Below the pieces are notes generated by a model, which had not been told where the DNA came from, ran no database searches, and was given only the letters and a program-made list of their open reading frames with translations. A program made the translations under genes and the position numbers. This document shows, one piece after another, positions 9,959 to 21,701 of a stretch of 27,686 bases of DNA. The first letter of the stretch is position 1; every line of letters starts with the position of its first letter. Source of the stretch: Utricularia gibba (taxonomy: Eukaryota; Streptophyta; Magnoliopsida; Lamiales; Lentibulariaceae); contig NEEC01000462.1 of the NCBI GenBank assembly GCA_002189035.1, forward strand, positions 1 through 27,686, given 5' to 3'.

Positions 9959-11208
9959 TAACTTCAATAACTGCATCACGATTTTCGTCGAGTAGGACCA
10001 GATTTGGCAAAGGAGACAGACCGAACCTTGGGTCAGAACGAAGTTCACAACGACATCACCCGCCCAAAAACGACAAGCTTTTCCTTGAGAAAACCATTTA
10101 GGCAGCCTATTAAAACCAACCGTTAATAAATGCATCAAGTTTTTTGCCGAGCTACAAATGACTATGGGCCCGAGCTCGACTCGACCTCCTACTCGATACC
10201 GTTGCCCCACGAGAGCACCTTATCAAATATAAAGCATGCGGTTGAGAAAACCATTTTGGGTGCTCATGAATCCTAACTTCAATAACTGCATCACGATTTT
10301 CGTCGAGTAGGACCCGATGTGGCAAAGGAGTCAGACCGAACCTTGGGTCAGAACGAAGTTCACAACGACATCACCCGCCCAAAAACGACAAGCTTTTCCT
10401 TGAGAAAACATGTAGGCGCCTATTAAAACCCAACGTTAATAAATGCATCAAGTTTTTTTGCCGAGCTAAAAATGACTATGGGCCCGAGCTCGACTCGACC
10501 TCCTGCTCGATACCGTTGCCCACGAGAGCACCTTATCAAATATAAAGCATGCGGTTGAGAAAACCATTTTGGGTGCTCATGAATCTAACTTCAATAACTG
10601 CATCACGATTTTCGTCGAGTAGGACCCGATGTGGCAAAGGAGTCAGACCGAACCTTGGGTCAGAACGAAGTTCCCAACGACATCACCCGCCCAGAAACGA
10701 CAAGCTTTTCCTTGAGAAACTATGTAGGCAGCCTAATAAAGCCAACGTTAAATAAATGCATCAATTTTTTTGCCGGGCTACAAATGACTCTGGGCCCGAG
10801 CTCGACTCGACCTCCTGCTCGATACCGTTGCCCCACGAGAGCGCCTTATCAAATATAAAGCATGCGGTTGAGAAAACCATTTTGGGTGCTCATGAATCCT
10901 AACTTCAATAACTGCATCACGATTTTCGTCGAGTAGGACCCGATGTGGCAAAGGAGTCAGACCGAACCTTGGTCAGAACGAAGTTCAAAAGACATCACCC
11001 GCCCAGAAACGACAAGCTTTTCCTTGAGAAACCATGTAGGCAGCCTATTAAAACCAACGTTAATAAATGCATCAATTTTTTTTGCGGCTACAAATGACTC
11101 TGGGAGCGAGCTCGACTCGACCTCCTGCTCGATACCGTGCCCACGAGAGCGCCTCCTCAAATATAAAGCATGCGGTTGAGAAAAACATTTTGGGTGCTCA
11201 TGAAATCC
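9959..11208. repeat. Higher-order quartet A-B-C-D (fourth, eroded D)
   Basis: Monomers start at 9959 (A), 10274 (B, with an A-like gagcacc end), 10586 (C) and 10900 (D-derived). The total is 1250 bp. The last copy keeps gttcaaaagac, ctctgggagcgag and ccgtgccc, but its later part has cctgctcg, cacgagag, aaatata and gcggttg. It is a D monomer partly overwritten by another type. Confidence 0.8.
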
Positions 11209-13071
11209 TAACTTCAATAACTGCATCACGATTTTCGTCGAGTAGGACCAGATTGGCAAAGGAGACAGACCGAACCTTGGGTCAGAACGAAGTTCACAAC
11301 GACATCACCCGCCCAAAAAACGACAAGCTTTTCCTTGAGAAAACCATTTAGGCAGCCTATTAAAACCAACGTTAATAAATGCATCAAGTTTTTTGCCGAG
11401 CTACAAATGACTATGGGCCCGAGCTCGACTCGACCTCCTACTCGATACCGTTGCCCCACGAGAGCACCTTATCAAATATAAAGCATGCGGTTGAGAAAAC
11501 CATTTTGGGTGCTCATGAAATCCTAACTTCAATAACTGCATCACGATTTTCGTCGAGTAGGACCCGATGTGGCAAAGGAGTCAGACCGAACTTGGTCAGA
11601 ACGAAGTTCACAACGAAATCACCCGCCCAAAAACGACAAGCTTTTCCTTGAGAAAACAATGTAGGCAGCTATTAAAACCCAACGTTAATAAATGCATCAA
11701 GTTTTTTTGCCGAGCTACAAATGACTATGGGCCCGAGCTCGACTCGACCTCCTGCTCGATACCGTTGCCCCACGAGAGCGCCTCCTCAAATATAAAGCAT
11801 GCGGTTGAGAAAACCATTTTGGGTGCTCATGAATCCTAACTTCAATAACTGCATCACGATTTTCGTCGAGTAGGACCCGATGTGGCAAGGAGTCAGACCG
11901 AACCTTGGTCAGAACGAAGTTCCAAACGACATCACCCGCCAGAAACGACAAGCTTTTCTTGAGAAACTATGTAGGCAGCCTAATAACCGAACGTTAATAA
12001 ATGCATCAATTTTTTGCCGGGCTACAAATGACTCTGGGCCGAGCTCGACTCGACCTCCTGCTCGATACCGTTGCCCCACGAGAGTGCCCTTATCAAATAT
12101 AAAGCATGCGGTTGAGAAAACCATTTTGGGTGCTCATGAAATCCTAACTTCAATAACTGCATCACGATTTTCGTCGAGTAGGACCCGATGTGGCAAAGGA
12201 GTCAGACCGAACCTTGGGTCAGAACGAAGTTCAAACGACATCACCCGCCCAAAACGACAAGCTTTTCCTTGAGAAAACAATGTAGGCAGCTATTAAAACC
12301 CAACGTTAATAAATGCATCAAGTTTTTTGCCGAGCTACAAATGACTATGGGCCCGAGCTCGACTCGACCTCCTGCTCGATACCGTTGCCCCACGAGAGCG
12401 CCTCCTCAAATATAAAGCATGCGGTTGAGAAAACCATTTTGGGTGCTCATGAATCCTAACTTCAATAACTGCATCACGATTTTCGTCGAGTAGGACCGAT
12501 GTGGCAAAGGAGTCAGACAGAACCTTGGTCCGAACGAAGTTCCCAACGACATCACCCGCCCAGAAACGACAAGCTTTTCCTTGAGAAACTATGTAGGCAG
12601 CCTAATAAAGCCAACGTTAATAAATGCATCAATTTTTTTTGCCGGGCTACAAATGACTCTGGGCCCGAGCTCGACTCGACCTCCTACTCGATACCGTTGC
12701 CCCACGAGAGTGCCTTATCAAATATAAAGCATGCGGTTGAGAAACCATTTTGGGTGCTCATGATCCTAACTTCAATAACTGCATCACGATTTTCGTCGAG
12801 TAGGACCCGATGTGGCAAAGGAGTCAGACCGAACCTATGGTCAGAACGAAGTTCCAAAAGACATCACCCGCCAGAAACGACAAGCTTTTCCTTGAGAAAC
12901 ATAGGCAGCCTAAAAACCAACGTTAATAAATGCATCAATTTTTTTGCCGGGCTACAAATGACTCTGGCCGAGCTCGACTCGACCTCCTGCTCGATACCGT
13001 TGCCCCACGAGAGCGCCTTATCAAATATAAAGCATGCGGTTGAGAAAACCATTTTGGGTGCTCATGAATCC
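11209..13071. repeat. Expanded higher-order unit A-B-C-B-C-D
   Basis: Monomers start at 11209 (A), 11524 (B), 11837 (C), 12145 (B), 12457 (C with cagacagaacc and ggtccgaacg) and 12767 (D-like left half with ctatggtcag and gttccaaaagac; C-like right half). The total is 1863 bp, one quartet plus an additional B-C pair. An unequal exchange shifted by two monomers gives exactly this arrangement. Confidence 0.75.
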
Positions 13072-16000
13072 TAACTTCAATAACTGCATCACGATTTTCG
13101 TCGAGTAGGACCAGATTTGGCAAAGGAGACAGACCGAACCTTGGGTCAGAACGAAGTTCACAACGACATCACCCGCCCAAAAACGACAAGCTTTTCCTTG
13201 AGAAAACCATTGAGGCAGCCTATTAAAACCAACCGTTAATAAATGCATCAAGTTTTTTGCCGAGCTACAAATGACTATGGGCCCGAGCTCGACTCGACCT
13301 CCTACTCGATACCGTTGCCCCACGAGAGCCCTTATCAAATATAAAGCATGCGGTTGAGAAAACCATTTTGGGTGCTCATGAAATCCTAACTTCAATAACT
13401 GCATCACGATTTTCGTCGAGTAGGACCCGATGTGGCAAAGGAGTCAGACCGAACCTTGGTCAGAACGAAGTTCACAACGACATCACCCGCCCAAAAACGA
13501 CAAGCTTTTCCTTGAGAAAACAATGTAGGGCCTATTAAAACCCAACGTTAATAATGCATCAAGTTTTTTGCCGAGCTACAAATGACTATGGGCCCGAGCT
13601 CGACTCGACCTCCTGCTCGATACCGTTGCCCCACGAGAGCGCCTCCTCAAATATAAAGCATGCGGTTGAGAAAACCATTTTGGGTGCTCATGACATCCTA
13701 ACTTCAATAACTGCATCACGATTTTCGTCGAGTAGGACCCGATGTGGCAAAGGAGTCAGACAGAACCTTGGTCAGAACGAAGTTCCCAACGACATCACCC
13801 GCCAGAAACGACAGCTTTTCCTTGAGAAACTATGTAGGCAGCCTAATAAAACCGAACGTTAATAAATGCATCAATTTTTTTTGCCGGGCTACAAATGACT
13901 CTGGGCCGAGCTCGACTCGACCTCCTGCTCGATACCGTTGCCCCACGAGAGTGCCTTATCAAATATAAAGCATGCGGTTGAGAAAACCATTTTGGGTGCT
14001 CATGAATCCTAACTTCAATAACTGCATCACGATTTTCGTCGAGTAGGACCCGATGTGGCAAAGGAGTCAGACCGAACCTTGGGTCAGAACGAAAGTTCAC
14101 AACGACATCACCCGCCCAAAACGACAAGCTTTTCCTTGAGAAAACAATGTAGGCAGCTATTAAAACCCAACGTTAATAAAATGCATCAAGTTTTTTGCCG
14201 AGCTACAAATGACTATGGGCTCGACTCGACCTCCTGCTCGATACCGTTGCCCCACGAGAGCGCCTCCTCAAATATAAAGCATGCGGTTGAGAAAACCATT
14301 TTGGTGCTCATGACATCCTAACTTCAATAACTGCATCACGATTTTCGTCGAGTAGGACCCGATGTGGCAAAGGAGTCAGACAGAACCTTGGGTCAGAACG
14401 AAGTTCCCAACGACATCACCCGCCAGAAACGACAAGCTTTTCCTTGAGAAACTATGTAGGCAGCCTAATAAGCCGAACGTTAATAAATGCATCAATTTTT
14501 TGCGGGCTACAAATGACTCTGGGCCCGAGCTCGACTCGACCTCCTGCTCGATACCGTTGCCCCACGAGAGCGCCTCCTCAAATATAAAGCATGCGGTTGA
14601 GAAAACCATTTTGGGTGCTCATGAAATCCTAACTTCAATAACTGCATCACGATTTTCGTCGAGTAGGACCAGATTTGGCAAAGGAGACAGACCGAACCTT
14701 GGGTCAGAACGAAGTTCACAACGAAATCACCCGCCCAAAAACGACAAGCTTTTCCTTGAGAAAACAATGTAGGCAGCTATTAAAACCAACGTTAATAATG
14801 CATCAAGTTTTTTGCCGAGCTACAAATGACTATGGGCCCGAGCTCGACTCGACCTCCTGCTCGATACCGTTGCCCCACGAGAGCACCTTATCAAATATAA
14901 AGCATGCGGTTGAGAAAACCATTTTGGGTGCTCATGAATCCTAACTTCAATAACTGCATCACGATTTTCGTCGAGTAGGACCCGATGTGGCAAAGGAGTC
15001 AGACCGAACCTTGGGTCAGAACGAAGTTCCAACGACATCACCCGCAGAAACGACAAGCTTTTCCTTGAGAAAATGTAGGCAGCCTAATAAACCAACGTTA
15101 ATAAATGCATCAATTTTTTTGCCGGGCTACAAATGACTCTGGGCCGAGCTCGACTCGACCTCCTGCTCGATACCGTTGCCCCACGAGAGCGCCTTATCAA
15201 ATATAAAGCATGCGGTTGAGAAAACCATTTTGGGTGCTCATGAATCCTAACTTCAATAACTGCATCACGATTTTCGTCGAGTAGGACCCGATGTGGCAAA
15301 GGAGTCAGACCGAACCTTGGTCAGAACGAAGTTCCAACGACATCACCCGCCCAGAAACGACAAGCTTTTCCTTGAGAAACTATGTAGGCAGCCTATAAAC
15401 CGAACGTTAATAAATGCATCAATTTTTTTGCCGGGCTACAAATGACTCTGGGCCGAGCTCGACTCGACCTCCTGCTCGATACCGTTGCCCCACGAGAGCC
15501 TCCTCAAATATAAAGCATGCGGTTGAGAAAACCATTTTGGGTGCTCATGAAATCCTAACTTCAATAACTGCATCACGATTTTCGTCGAGTAGGACCCGAT
15601 TTGGCAAAGGAGTCAGACCGAACCTTGGGTCAGAACGAAGTTCACAACGACATCACCGCCCAAAAACGACAAGCTTTTCCTTGAGAAAACCATGTAGGCA
15701 GCCTATTAAAACCAACCGTTAATAAATGCATCAAGTTTTTTGCCGAGCTACAAATGACTATGGCCCGAGCTCGACTCGACCTCCTACTCGATACCGTTGC
15801 CCCACGAGAGCACCTTATCAAATATAAAGCATGCGGTTGAGAAAACCATTTTGGGTGCTCATGACATCCTAACTTCAATAACTGCATCACGATTTTCGTC
15901 GAGTAGGACCCGATGTGGCAAAGGAGTCAGACCGAACCTTGGGTCAGAACGAAGTTCACAACGACATCACCCGCCCAAAACGACAAGCTTTTCCTTGAGA

Positions 16001-16183
16001 AAACAATGTAGGCGTTCTATTAAAACCCAACGTTAATTAATGCATCAAGTTTTTTGCCGAGCTACAAATGACTATGGGCCCGAGCTCGACTCGACCTCCT
16101 GCTCGATACCGTTGCCCCACGAGAGCGCCTCCTCAAATATAAAGCATGCGGTTGAGAAAACCATTTGGGTGCTCATGACATCC
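13072..16183. repeat. Monomers without D, mostly A/B-C order
   Basis: Monomers start at 13072 (A), 13387 (B), 13699 (C), 14010 (B), 14319 (C), 14630 (B with A-like agatttgg start and gagcacc end), 14942 (C), 15248 (C), 15556 (A with cccgatttgg and ccatgtagg) and 15870 (B). Type D is absent. The copies at 13699, 14319 and 15870 open with gacatcc. The copy at 15870 has a private insertion-like ggcgttctatt near 16012 and a substitution creating ttaattaa at 16033-16040. Confidence 0.75.
13811..13817. other. Lost HindIII-type site in one monomer
   Basis: Here acgacagctttt replaces the usual acgacaagctttt, a single-A loss that removes aagctt. Nearly every other monomer keeps this site at about offset 117. 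A HindIII digest should therefore leave a roughly 620-bp fragment across this point if the loss is real and not a sequencing error. Confidence 0.8.
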
Positions 16184-16456
16184 TAACTTCAATAACTGCA
16201 TCACGATTTTCGTCGAGTAGGACCCGATGTGGCAAAGGAGTCAGACCGAACCTTGGTCAGAACGAAGTTCCAAAAGACATCACCCGCCCAGAAACGACAA
16301 GCTTTTCCTTGAGAAACTATGTAGGCAGCCTATTAAAACCCAACGTTAATAAATGCATCGACTCGACCTCCTACTCGATACCGTTGCCCCACGAGAGCGC
16401 CTTATCAAATATAAAGCATGCGGTTGAGAAAACCATTTTGGGTGCTCATGAAATCC
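16184..16456. repeat. Shortened monomer with internal 39-41 bp deletion
   Basis: This is the only strongly short copy (273 bp). The sequence runs aaatgcatc directly into gactcgacctcctactcg at 16359/16360. The T-run, the gcc-g-gctacaaatgact segment and gggcccgagctc are missing. The two breakpoints share only tc in the intact copies (gcatc and gagctc), which suggests a microhomology-mediated or slippage deletion. The left part is D/C-like (gttccaaaagac, ctatgtagg) and the right end is cctactcg with gagcgccttatc. Confidence 0.9.
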
Positions 16457-18611
16457 TAACTTCAATAACTGCATCACGATTTTCGTCGAGTAGGACCGAT
16501 GTGGCAAAGGAGTCAGACCGAACCTTGGTCAGAACGAAGTTCACAACGACATCACCCGCCCAAAAACGACAAGCTTTTCCTTGAGAAAACATGTAGGCAG
16601 CCTATTAAAACCCAACGTTAATAAATGCATCAAGTTTTTTGCCGAGCTACAAATGACTATGGGCCCGAGCTCGACTCGACCTCCTGCTCGATACCGTTGC
16701 CCCACGAGAGCGCCTCCTCAAATATAAAGCATGCGGTTGAGAAAACCATTTTGGGTGCTCATGAATCCTAACTTCAATAACTGCATCACGATTTTCGTCG
16801 AGTAGGACCCGATGTGGCAAAGGAGTCAGACGAACCTTGGTCGAACGAAGTTCCCAACGACATCACCCGCCAGAAACGACAAGCTTTTCCTTGAGAAACA
16901 TGTAGGCAGCCTATTAAACCAACGTTAATAAATGCATCAATTTTTTGCCGGGCTACAAATGACTCTGGGCCCGAGCTCGACTCGACCTCCTGCTCGATAC
17001 CGTTGCCCCACGAGAGCGCCTTATCAAATATAAAGCATGCGGTTGAGAAAACCATTTTGGGTGCTCATGAAATCCTAACTTCAATAACTGCATCACGATT
17101 TTCGTCGAGTAGGACCCGATGTGGCAAAGGAGTCAGACCGAACCTTGGGTCAGAACGAAGTTCACAACGACATCACCCGCCCAAAACGACAAGCTTTTCC
17201 TTGAGAAACATGTAGGCAGCCTATTAAAACCCAACGTTAATAAATGCATCAAGTTTTTTGCCGAGCTACAAATGACTATGGGCCGACTCGACCTCCTGCT
17301 CGATACCGTTGCCCCACGAGAGCCTCCTCAAATATAAAGCATGCGGTTGAGAAAACCATTTTGGGTGCTCATGAATCCTAACTTCAATAACTGCATCACG
17401 ATTTTCGTCGAGTAGGACCCGATGTGGCAAAGGAGTCAGACGAACCTTGGTCAGAACGAAGTTCCCAACGACATCACCCGCCAGAAACGACAAGCTTTTC
17501 CTTGAGAAACTATGTAGGCAGCCTAATAAAACCAACGTTAATAAATGCATCAATTTTTTTGCCGGCTACAAATGACTCTGGGCCCGAGCTCGACTCGACC
17601 TCCTGCTCGATACCGTTGCCCCACGAGAGCGCCTATCAAATATAAAGCATGCGGTTGAGAAAACCATTTTGGGTGCTCATGAAATCCTAACTTCAATAAC
17701 TGCATCACGATTTTCGTCGAGTAGGACCGATGTGGCAAAGGAGTCAGACCGAACCTTGGGTCAGAACGAAGTTCCAACGACATCACCCGCCCAAAAACGA
17801 CAAGCTTTTCCTTGAGAAAACATGTAGGCAGCCTATTAAAACCAACGTTAATAAATGCATCAAGTTTTTTGCCGAGCTACAAATGACTATGGGCCCGAGC
17901 TCGACTCGACCTCCTGCTCGATACCGTTGCCCCACGAGAGCGCCTTATCAAATATAAAGCATGCGGTTGAGAAAACCATTTTGGGTGCTCATGAATCCTA
18001 ACTTCAATAACTGCATCACGATTTTCGTCGAGTAGGACCCGATGTGGCAAAGGAGTCAGACGAACCTTGGTCAGAACGAAGTTCAACGACATCACCCGCC
18101 AAAACGACAAGCTTTTCCTTGAGAAACATGTAGGCAGCCTAATAAACCAACGTTAATAAATGCATCAATTTTTTTGCCGGCTACAAATGACTCTGGGCCC
18201 GAGCTCGACTCGACCTCCTGCTCGATACCGTTGCCCCACGAGAGTGCCTTATCAAATATAAAGCATGCGGTTGAGAAAACCATTTTGGGTGCTCATGAAT
18301 CCTAACTTCAATAACTGCATCACGATTTTCGTCGAGTAGGACCCGATGTGGCAAAGGAGTCAGACCGAACCTTGGTCAGAACGAAGTTCCAAACGACATC
18401 ACCCGCCAGAAACGACAAGCTTTTCCTTGAGAAACATGTAGGCAGCCTAATAAACCAACGTTAATAAATGCATCAATTTTTTGCCGGGCTACAAATGACT
18501 CTGGGCCCGAGCTCGACTCGACCTCCTGCTCGATACCGTTGCCCCACTAGAGCGCCTCCTCAAATATAAAGCATGCGGTTGAGAAAACCATTTTGGGTGC
18601 TCATGAAATCC
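16457..18611. repeat. B-C alternating dyads
   Basis: Monomers start at 16457 (B), 16769 (C), 17076 (B), 17379 (C), 17688 (B), 17999 (C) and 18303 (C). Three successive B-C dyads measure 619, 612 and 615 bp. From 16769 onward C copies often carry cagacgaacc, a one-base-shorter form of the cagacagaacc seen in C copies at 7162-14630. Several of these monomers are short (303-309 bp) because of small losses around gttc-aac and gggc-gag. Confidence 0.8.
18303..18611. repeat. C monomer with a D-type patch
   Basis: Most of this copy is C-like: ccagaaac, acatgtagg, cctaataaacc, gccggg and ctctgggccc. Near 18546 it has cactagag, otherwise found only in D monomers, followed by gagcgcctcctc and the usual aaatata and gcggttg. 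The short patch is a likely gene-conversion tract, or an independent g-to-t change. Confidence 0.6.
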
Positions 18612-19843
18612 TAACTTCAATAACTGCATCACGATTTTCGTCGAGTAGGACCAGATTTGGCAAAGGAGTCAGACCGAACCTTGGGTCAGAACGAAGTTCA
18701 CAACGACATCACCCGCCCAAAAACGACAAGCTTTTCCTTGAGAAAACCATGTAGGCAGCCTATTAAAACCAACCGTTAATAAATGCATCAAGTTTTTTGC
18801 CGAGCTACAAATGACTATGGGCCCGAGCTCGACTCGACCTCCTGCTCGATACCGTTGCCCCACGAGAGCCTTATCAAATATAAAGCATGCGGTTGAGAAA
18901 ACCATTTTGGGTGCTCATGAATCCTAACTTCAATAACTGCATCACGATTTTCGTCGAGTAGGACCCGATGTGGCAAAGGAGTCAGACCGAACCTTGGGTC
19001 AGAACGAAGTTCCAACGACATCCCGCCCAAAAACGACAAGCTTTTCCTTGAGAAAACATGTAGGCAGCCTATTAAAACCCAACGTTAATAAATGCATCTT
19101 TTTTTGCCGAGCTACAAATGACTATGGGCCCGAGCTCGACTCGACCTCCTGCTCGATACCGTTGCCCCACGAGAGCGCCTTCAAATATAAAGCATGCGGT
19201 TGAGAAAACCATTTTGGGTGCTCATGAATCCTAACTTCAATAACTGCATCACGATTTTCGTCGAGTAGGACCCGATGTGGCAAAGGAGTCAGACCGAACC
19301 TTGGTCAGAACGAAGTTCCAAAAGACATCACCGCCCAAAACGACAAGCTTTTCCTTGAGAAACCATGTAGGCAGCCTATTAAAACCCAACGTTAATAAAT
19401 GCATCAATTTTTTTGCCGGCTACAAATGACTCTGGGCGAGCTCGACTCGACCCTGCTCGATACCGTTGCCCCACGAGAGCGCCTCCTCAAATATAAAGCA
19501 TGCGGTTGAGAAAACCATTTTGGGTGCTCATGAAATCCTAACTTCAATAACTGCATCACGATTTTCGTCGAGTAGGACCCGATGTGGCAAAGGAGTCAGA
19601 CCGAACCTTGGTCAGAACGAAGTTCCAAAAGACATCACCCGCCAAAACGACAAGCTTTTCCTTGAGAAACATGTAGGCAGCCTATTAAACCAACGTTAAT
19701 AAATGCATCAAATTTTTTTGCGGGCTACAAATGACTCTGGGCCGAGCTCGACTCGACCTTTGCTCGATACCGTTGCCCCACGAGAGCGCCTCCTCAAATA
19801 TAAAGCATGCTTGAGAAAACCATTTTGGGTGCTCATGAAATCC
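18612..19843. repeat. Mixed quartet A-B-C/D-C/D
   Basis: Monomers start at 18612 (A-like left with agatttgg and aaccgtt, but cctgctcg), 18925 (B, with a loss giving catctttttttgcc near 19097 and catcccgcc near 19019), 19232 and 19539. The last two combine D-like gttccaaaagac with C-like later segments, and have shortened gggcgag and ccctgctcg (19232), or cctttgctcg and gcatgcttgag (19539). The arrangement resembles the A-B-C-D quartet with its last two members blended. Confidence 0.65.
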
Positions 19844-21701
19844 TAACTTCAATAACTGCATCACGATTTTCGTCGAGTAGGACCAGATTGGCAAAGGAGA
19901 CAGACCGAACCTTGGGTCAGAACGAAGTTCACAACGACATCACCCGCCAAAAACGACAAGCTTTTCCTTGAGAAAACCATGTAGGCAGCCTATTAAAACC
20001 AACCGTTAATAAATGCATCAAGTTTTTTGCCGAGCTACAAATGACTATGGGCCCGAGCTCGACTCGACCTCCTGCTCGATACCGTTGCCCCACGAGAGCA
20101 CCTTATCAAATATAAAGCATGCGGTTGAGAAAACCATTTTGGGTGCTCATGAATCCTAACTTCAATAACTGCATCACGATTTTCGTCGAGTAGGACCCGA
20201 TGTGGCAAAGGAGTCAGACCGAACCTTGGGTCAGAACGAAGTTCCAACGACATCACCCGCCCAAAAACGACAAGCTTTTCCTTGAGAAAACATGTAGGCA
20301 GCCTATTAAAACCCAACGTTAATAAATGCATCAAGTTTTTTGCCGAGCTACAAATGACTATGGGCCCGAGCTCGACTCGACCTCCTGCTCGATACCGTTG
20401 CCCCACGAGAGCGCCTCCTCAAATATAAAGCATGCGGTTGAGAAAACCATTTTGGGTGCTCATGAATCCTAACTTCAATAACTGCATCACGATTTTCGTC
20501 GAGTAGGACCGATGTGGCAAAGGAGTCAGACGAACCTTGGGTCAGAACGAAGTTCCCAACGACATCACCCGCCAGAAACGACAAGCTTTTCCTTGAGAAA
20601 CTATGTAGGCAGCCTAAAAGCCGAACGTTAATAAATGCATCAATTTTTTGCCGGCTACAAATGACTCTGGGCCGAGCTCGACTCGACCTCCTGCTCGATA
20701 CCGTTGCCCCACGAGAGCGCCTTATCAAATATAAAGCATGCGGTTGAGAAAACCATTTTGGGTGCTCATGAAATCCTAACTTCAATAACTGCATCACGAT
20801 TTTCGTCGAGTAGGACCGATGGCAAAGGACAGACCGAACCTTGGGTCAGAACGAAGTTCACAACGACATCACCGCCCAAAAACGACAAGCTTTTCCTTGA
20901 GAAAACCATGTAGGCAGCCTATTAAAACCAACGTTAATAAATGCATCAAGTTTTTTGCCGAGCTACAAATGACTATGGGCCCGAGCTCGACTCGACCTCC
21001 TGCTCGATACCGTTGCCCCACGAGAGCGCCTTATCAAATATAAAGCATGCGGTTGAGAAAACCATTTTGGGTGCTCATGAATCCTAACTTCAATAACTGC
21101 ATCACGATTTTCGTCGAGTAGGACCCGATGTGGCAAAGGAGTCAGACCGAACCTTGGGTCAGAACGAAGTTCCAACGACATCACCCGCCCAAAAACGACA
21201 AGCTTTTCCTTGAGAAAACATGTAGGCAGCCTATTAAAACCAACGTTAATAAATGCATCAAGTTTTTTGCCGAGCTACAAATGACTATGGGCCCGAGCTC
21301 GACTCGACCTCCTGCTCGATACCGTTGCCCCACGAGAGCGCCTATCAAATATAAAGCATGCGGTTGAGAAAACCATTTTGGGTGCTCATGACATCCTAAC
21401 TTCAATAACTGCATCACGATTTTCGTCGAGTAGGACCCGATGTGGCAAAGGAGTCAGACGAACCTTGGGTCAGAACGAAGTTCCCAACGACATCACCCGC
21501 CAAAACGACAAGCTTTTCCTTGAGAAACATGTAGGCAGCCTAATAAACCAACGTTAATAAATGCATCAATTTTTTGCCGGCTACAAATGACTATGGGCCG
21601 AGCTCGACTCGACCTCCTGCTCGATACCGTTGCCCCACGAGAGCGCCTTATCAAATATAAAGCATGCGGTTGAGAAAACCATTTTGGGTGCTCATGAATC
21701 C
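19844..21701. repeat. Two A-B-C triplets
   Basis: Monomers start at 19844 (A-like), 20157 (B), 20470 (C), 20777 (A-like), 21085 (B) and 21397 (C). Triplet lengths are 933 and 925 bp. A-like copies here have ccatgtagg and cctgctcg instead of ccattgagg and cctactcg, so A and B are converging. C copies carry cagacgaacc and gttcccaac. The copy at 20777 has a private loss giving gatggcaaaggacag at 20818-20832. Confidence 0.75.
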
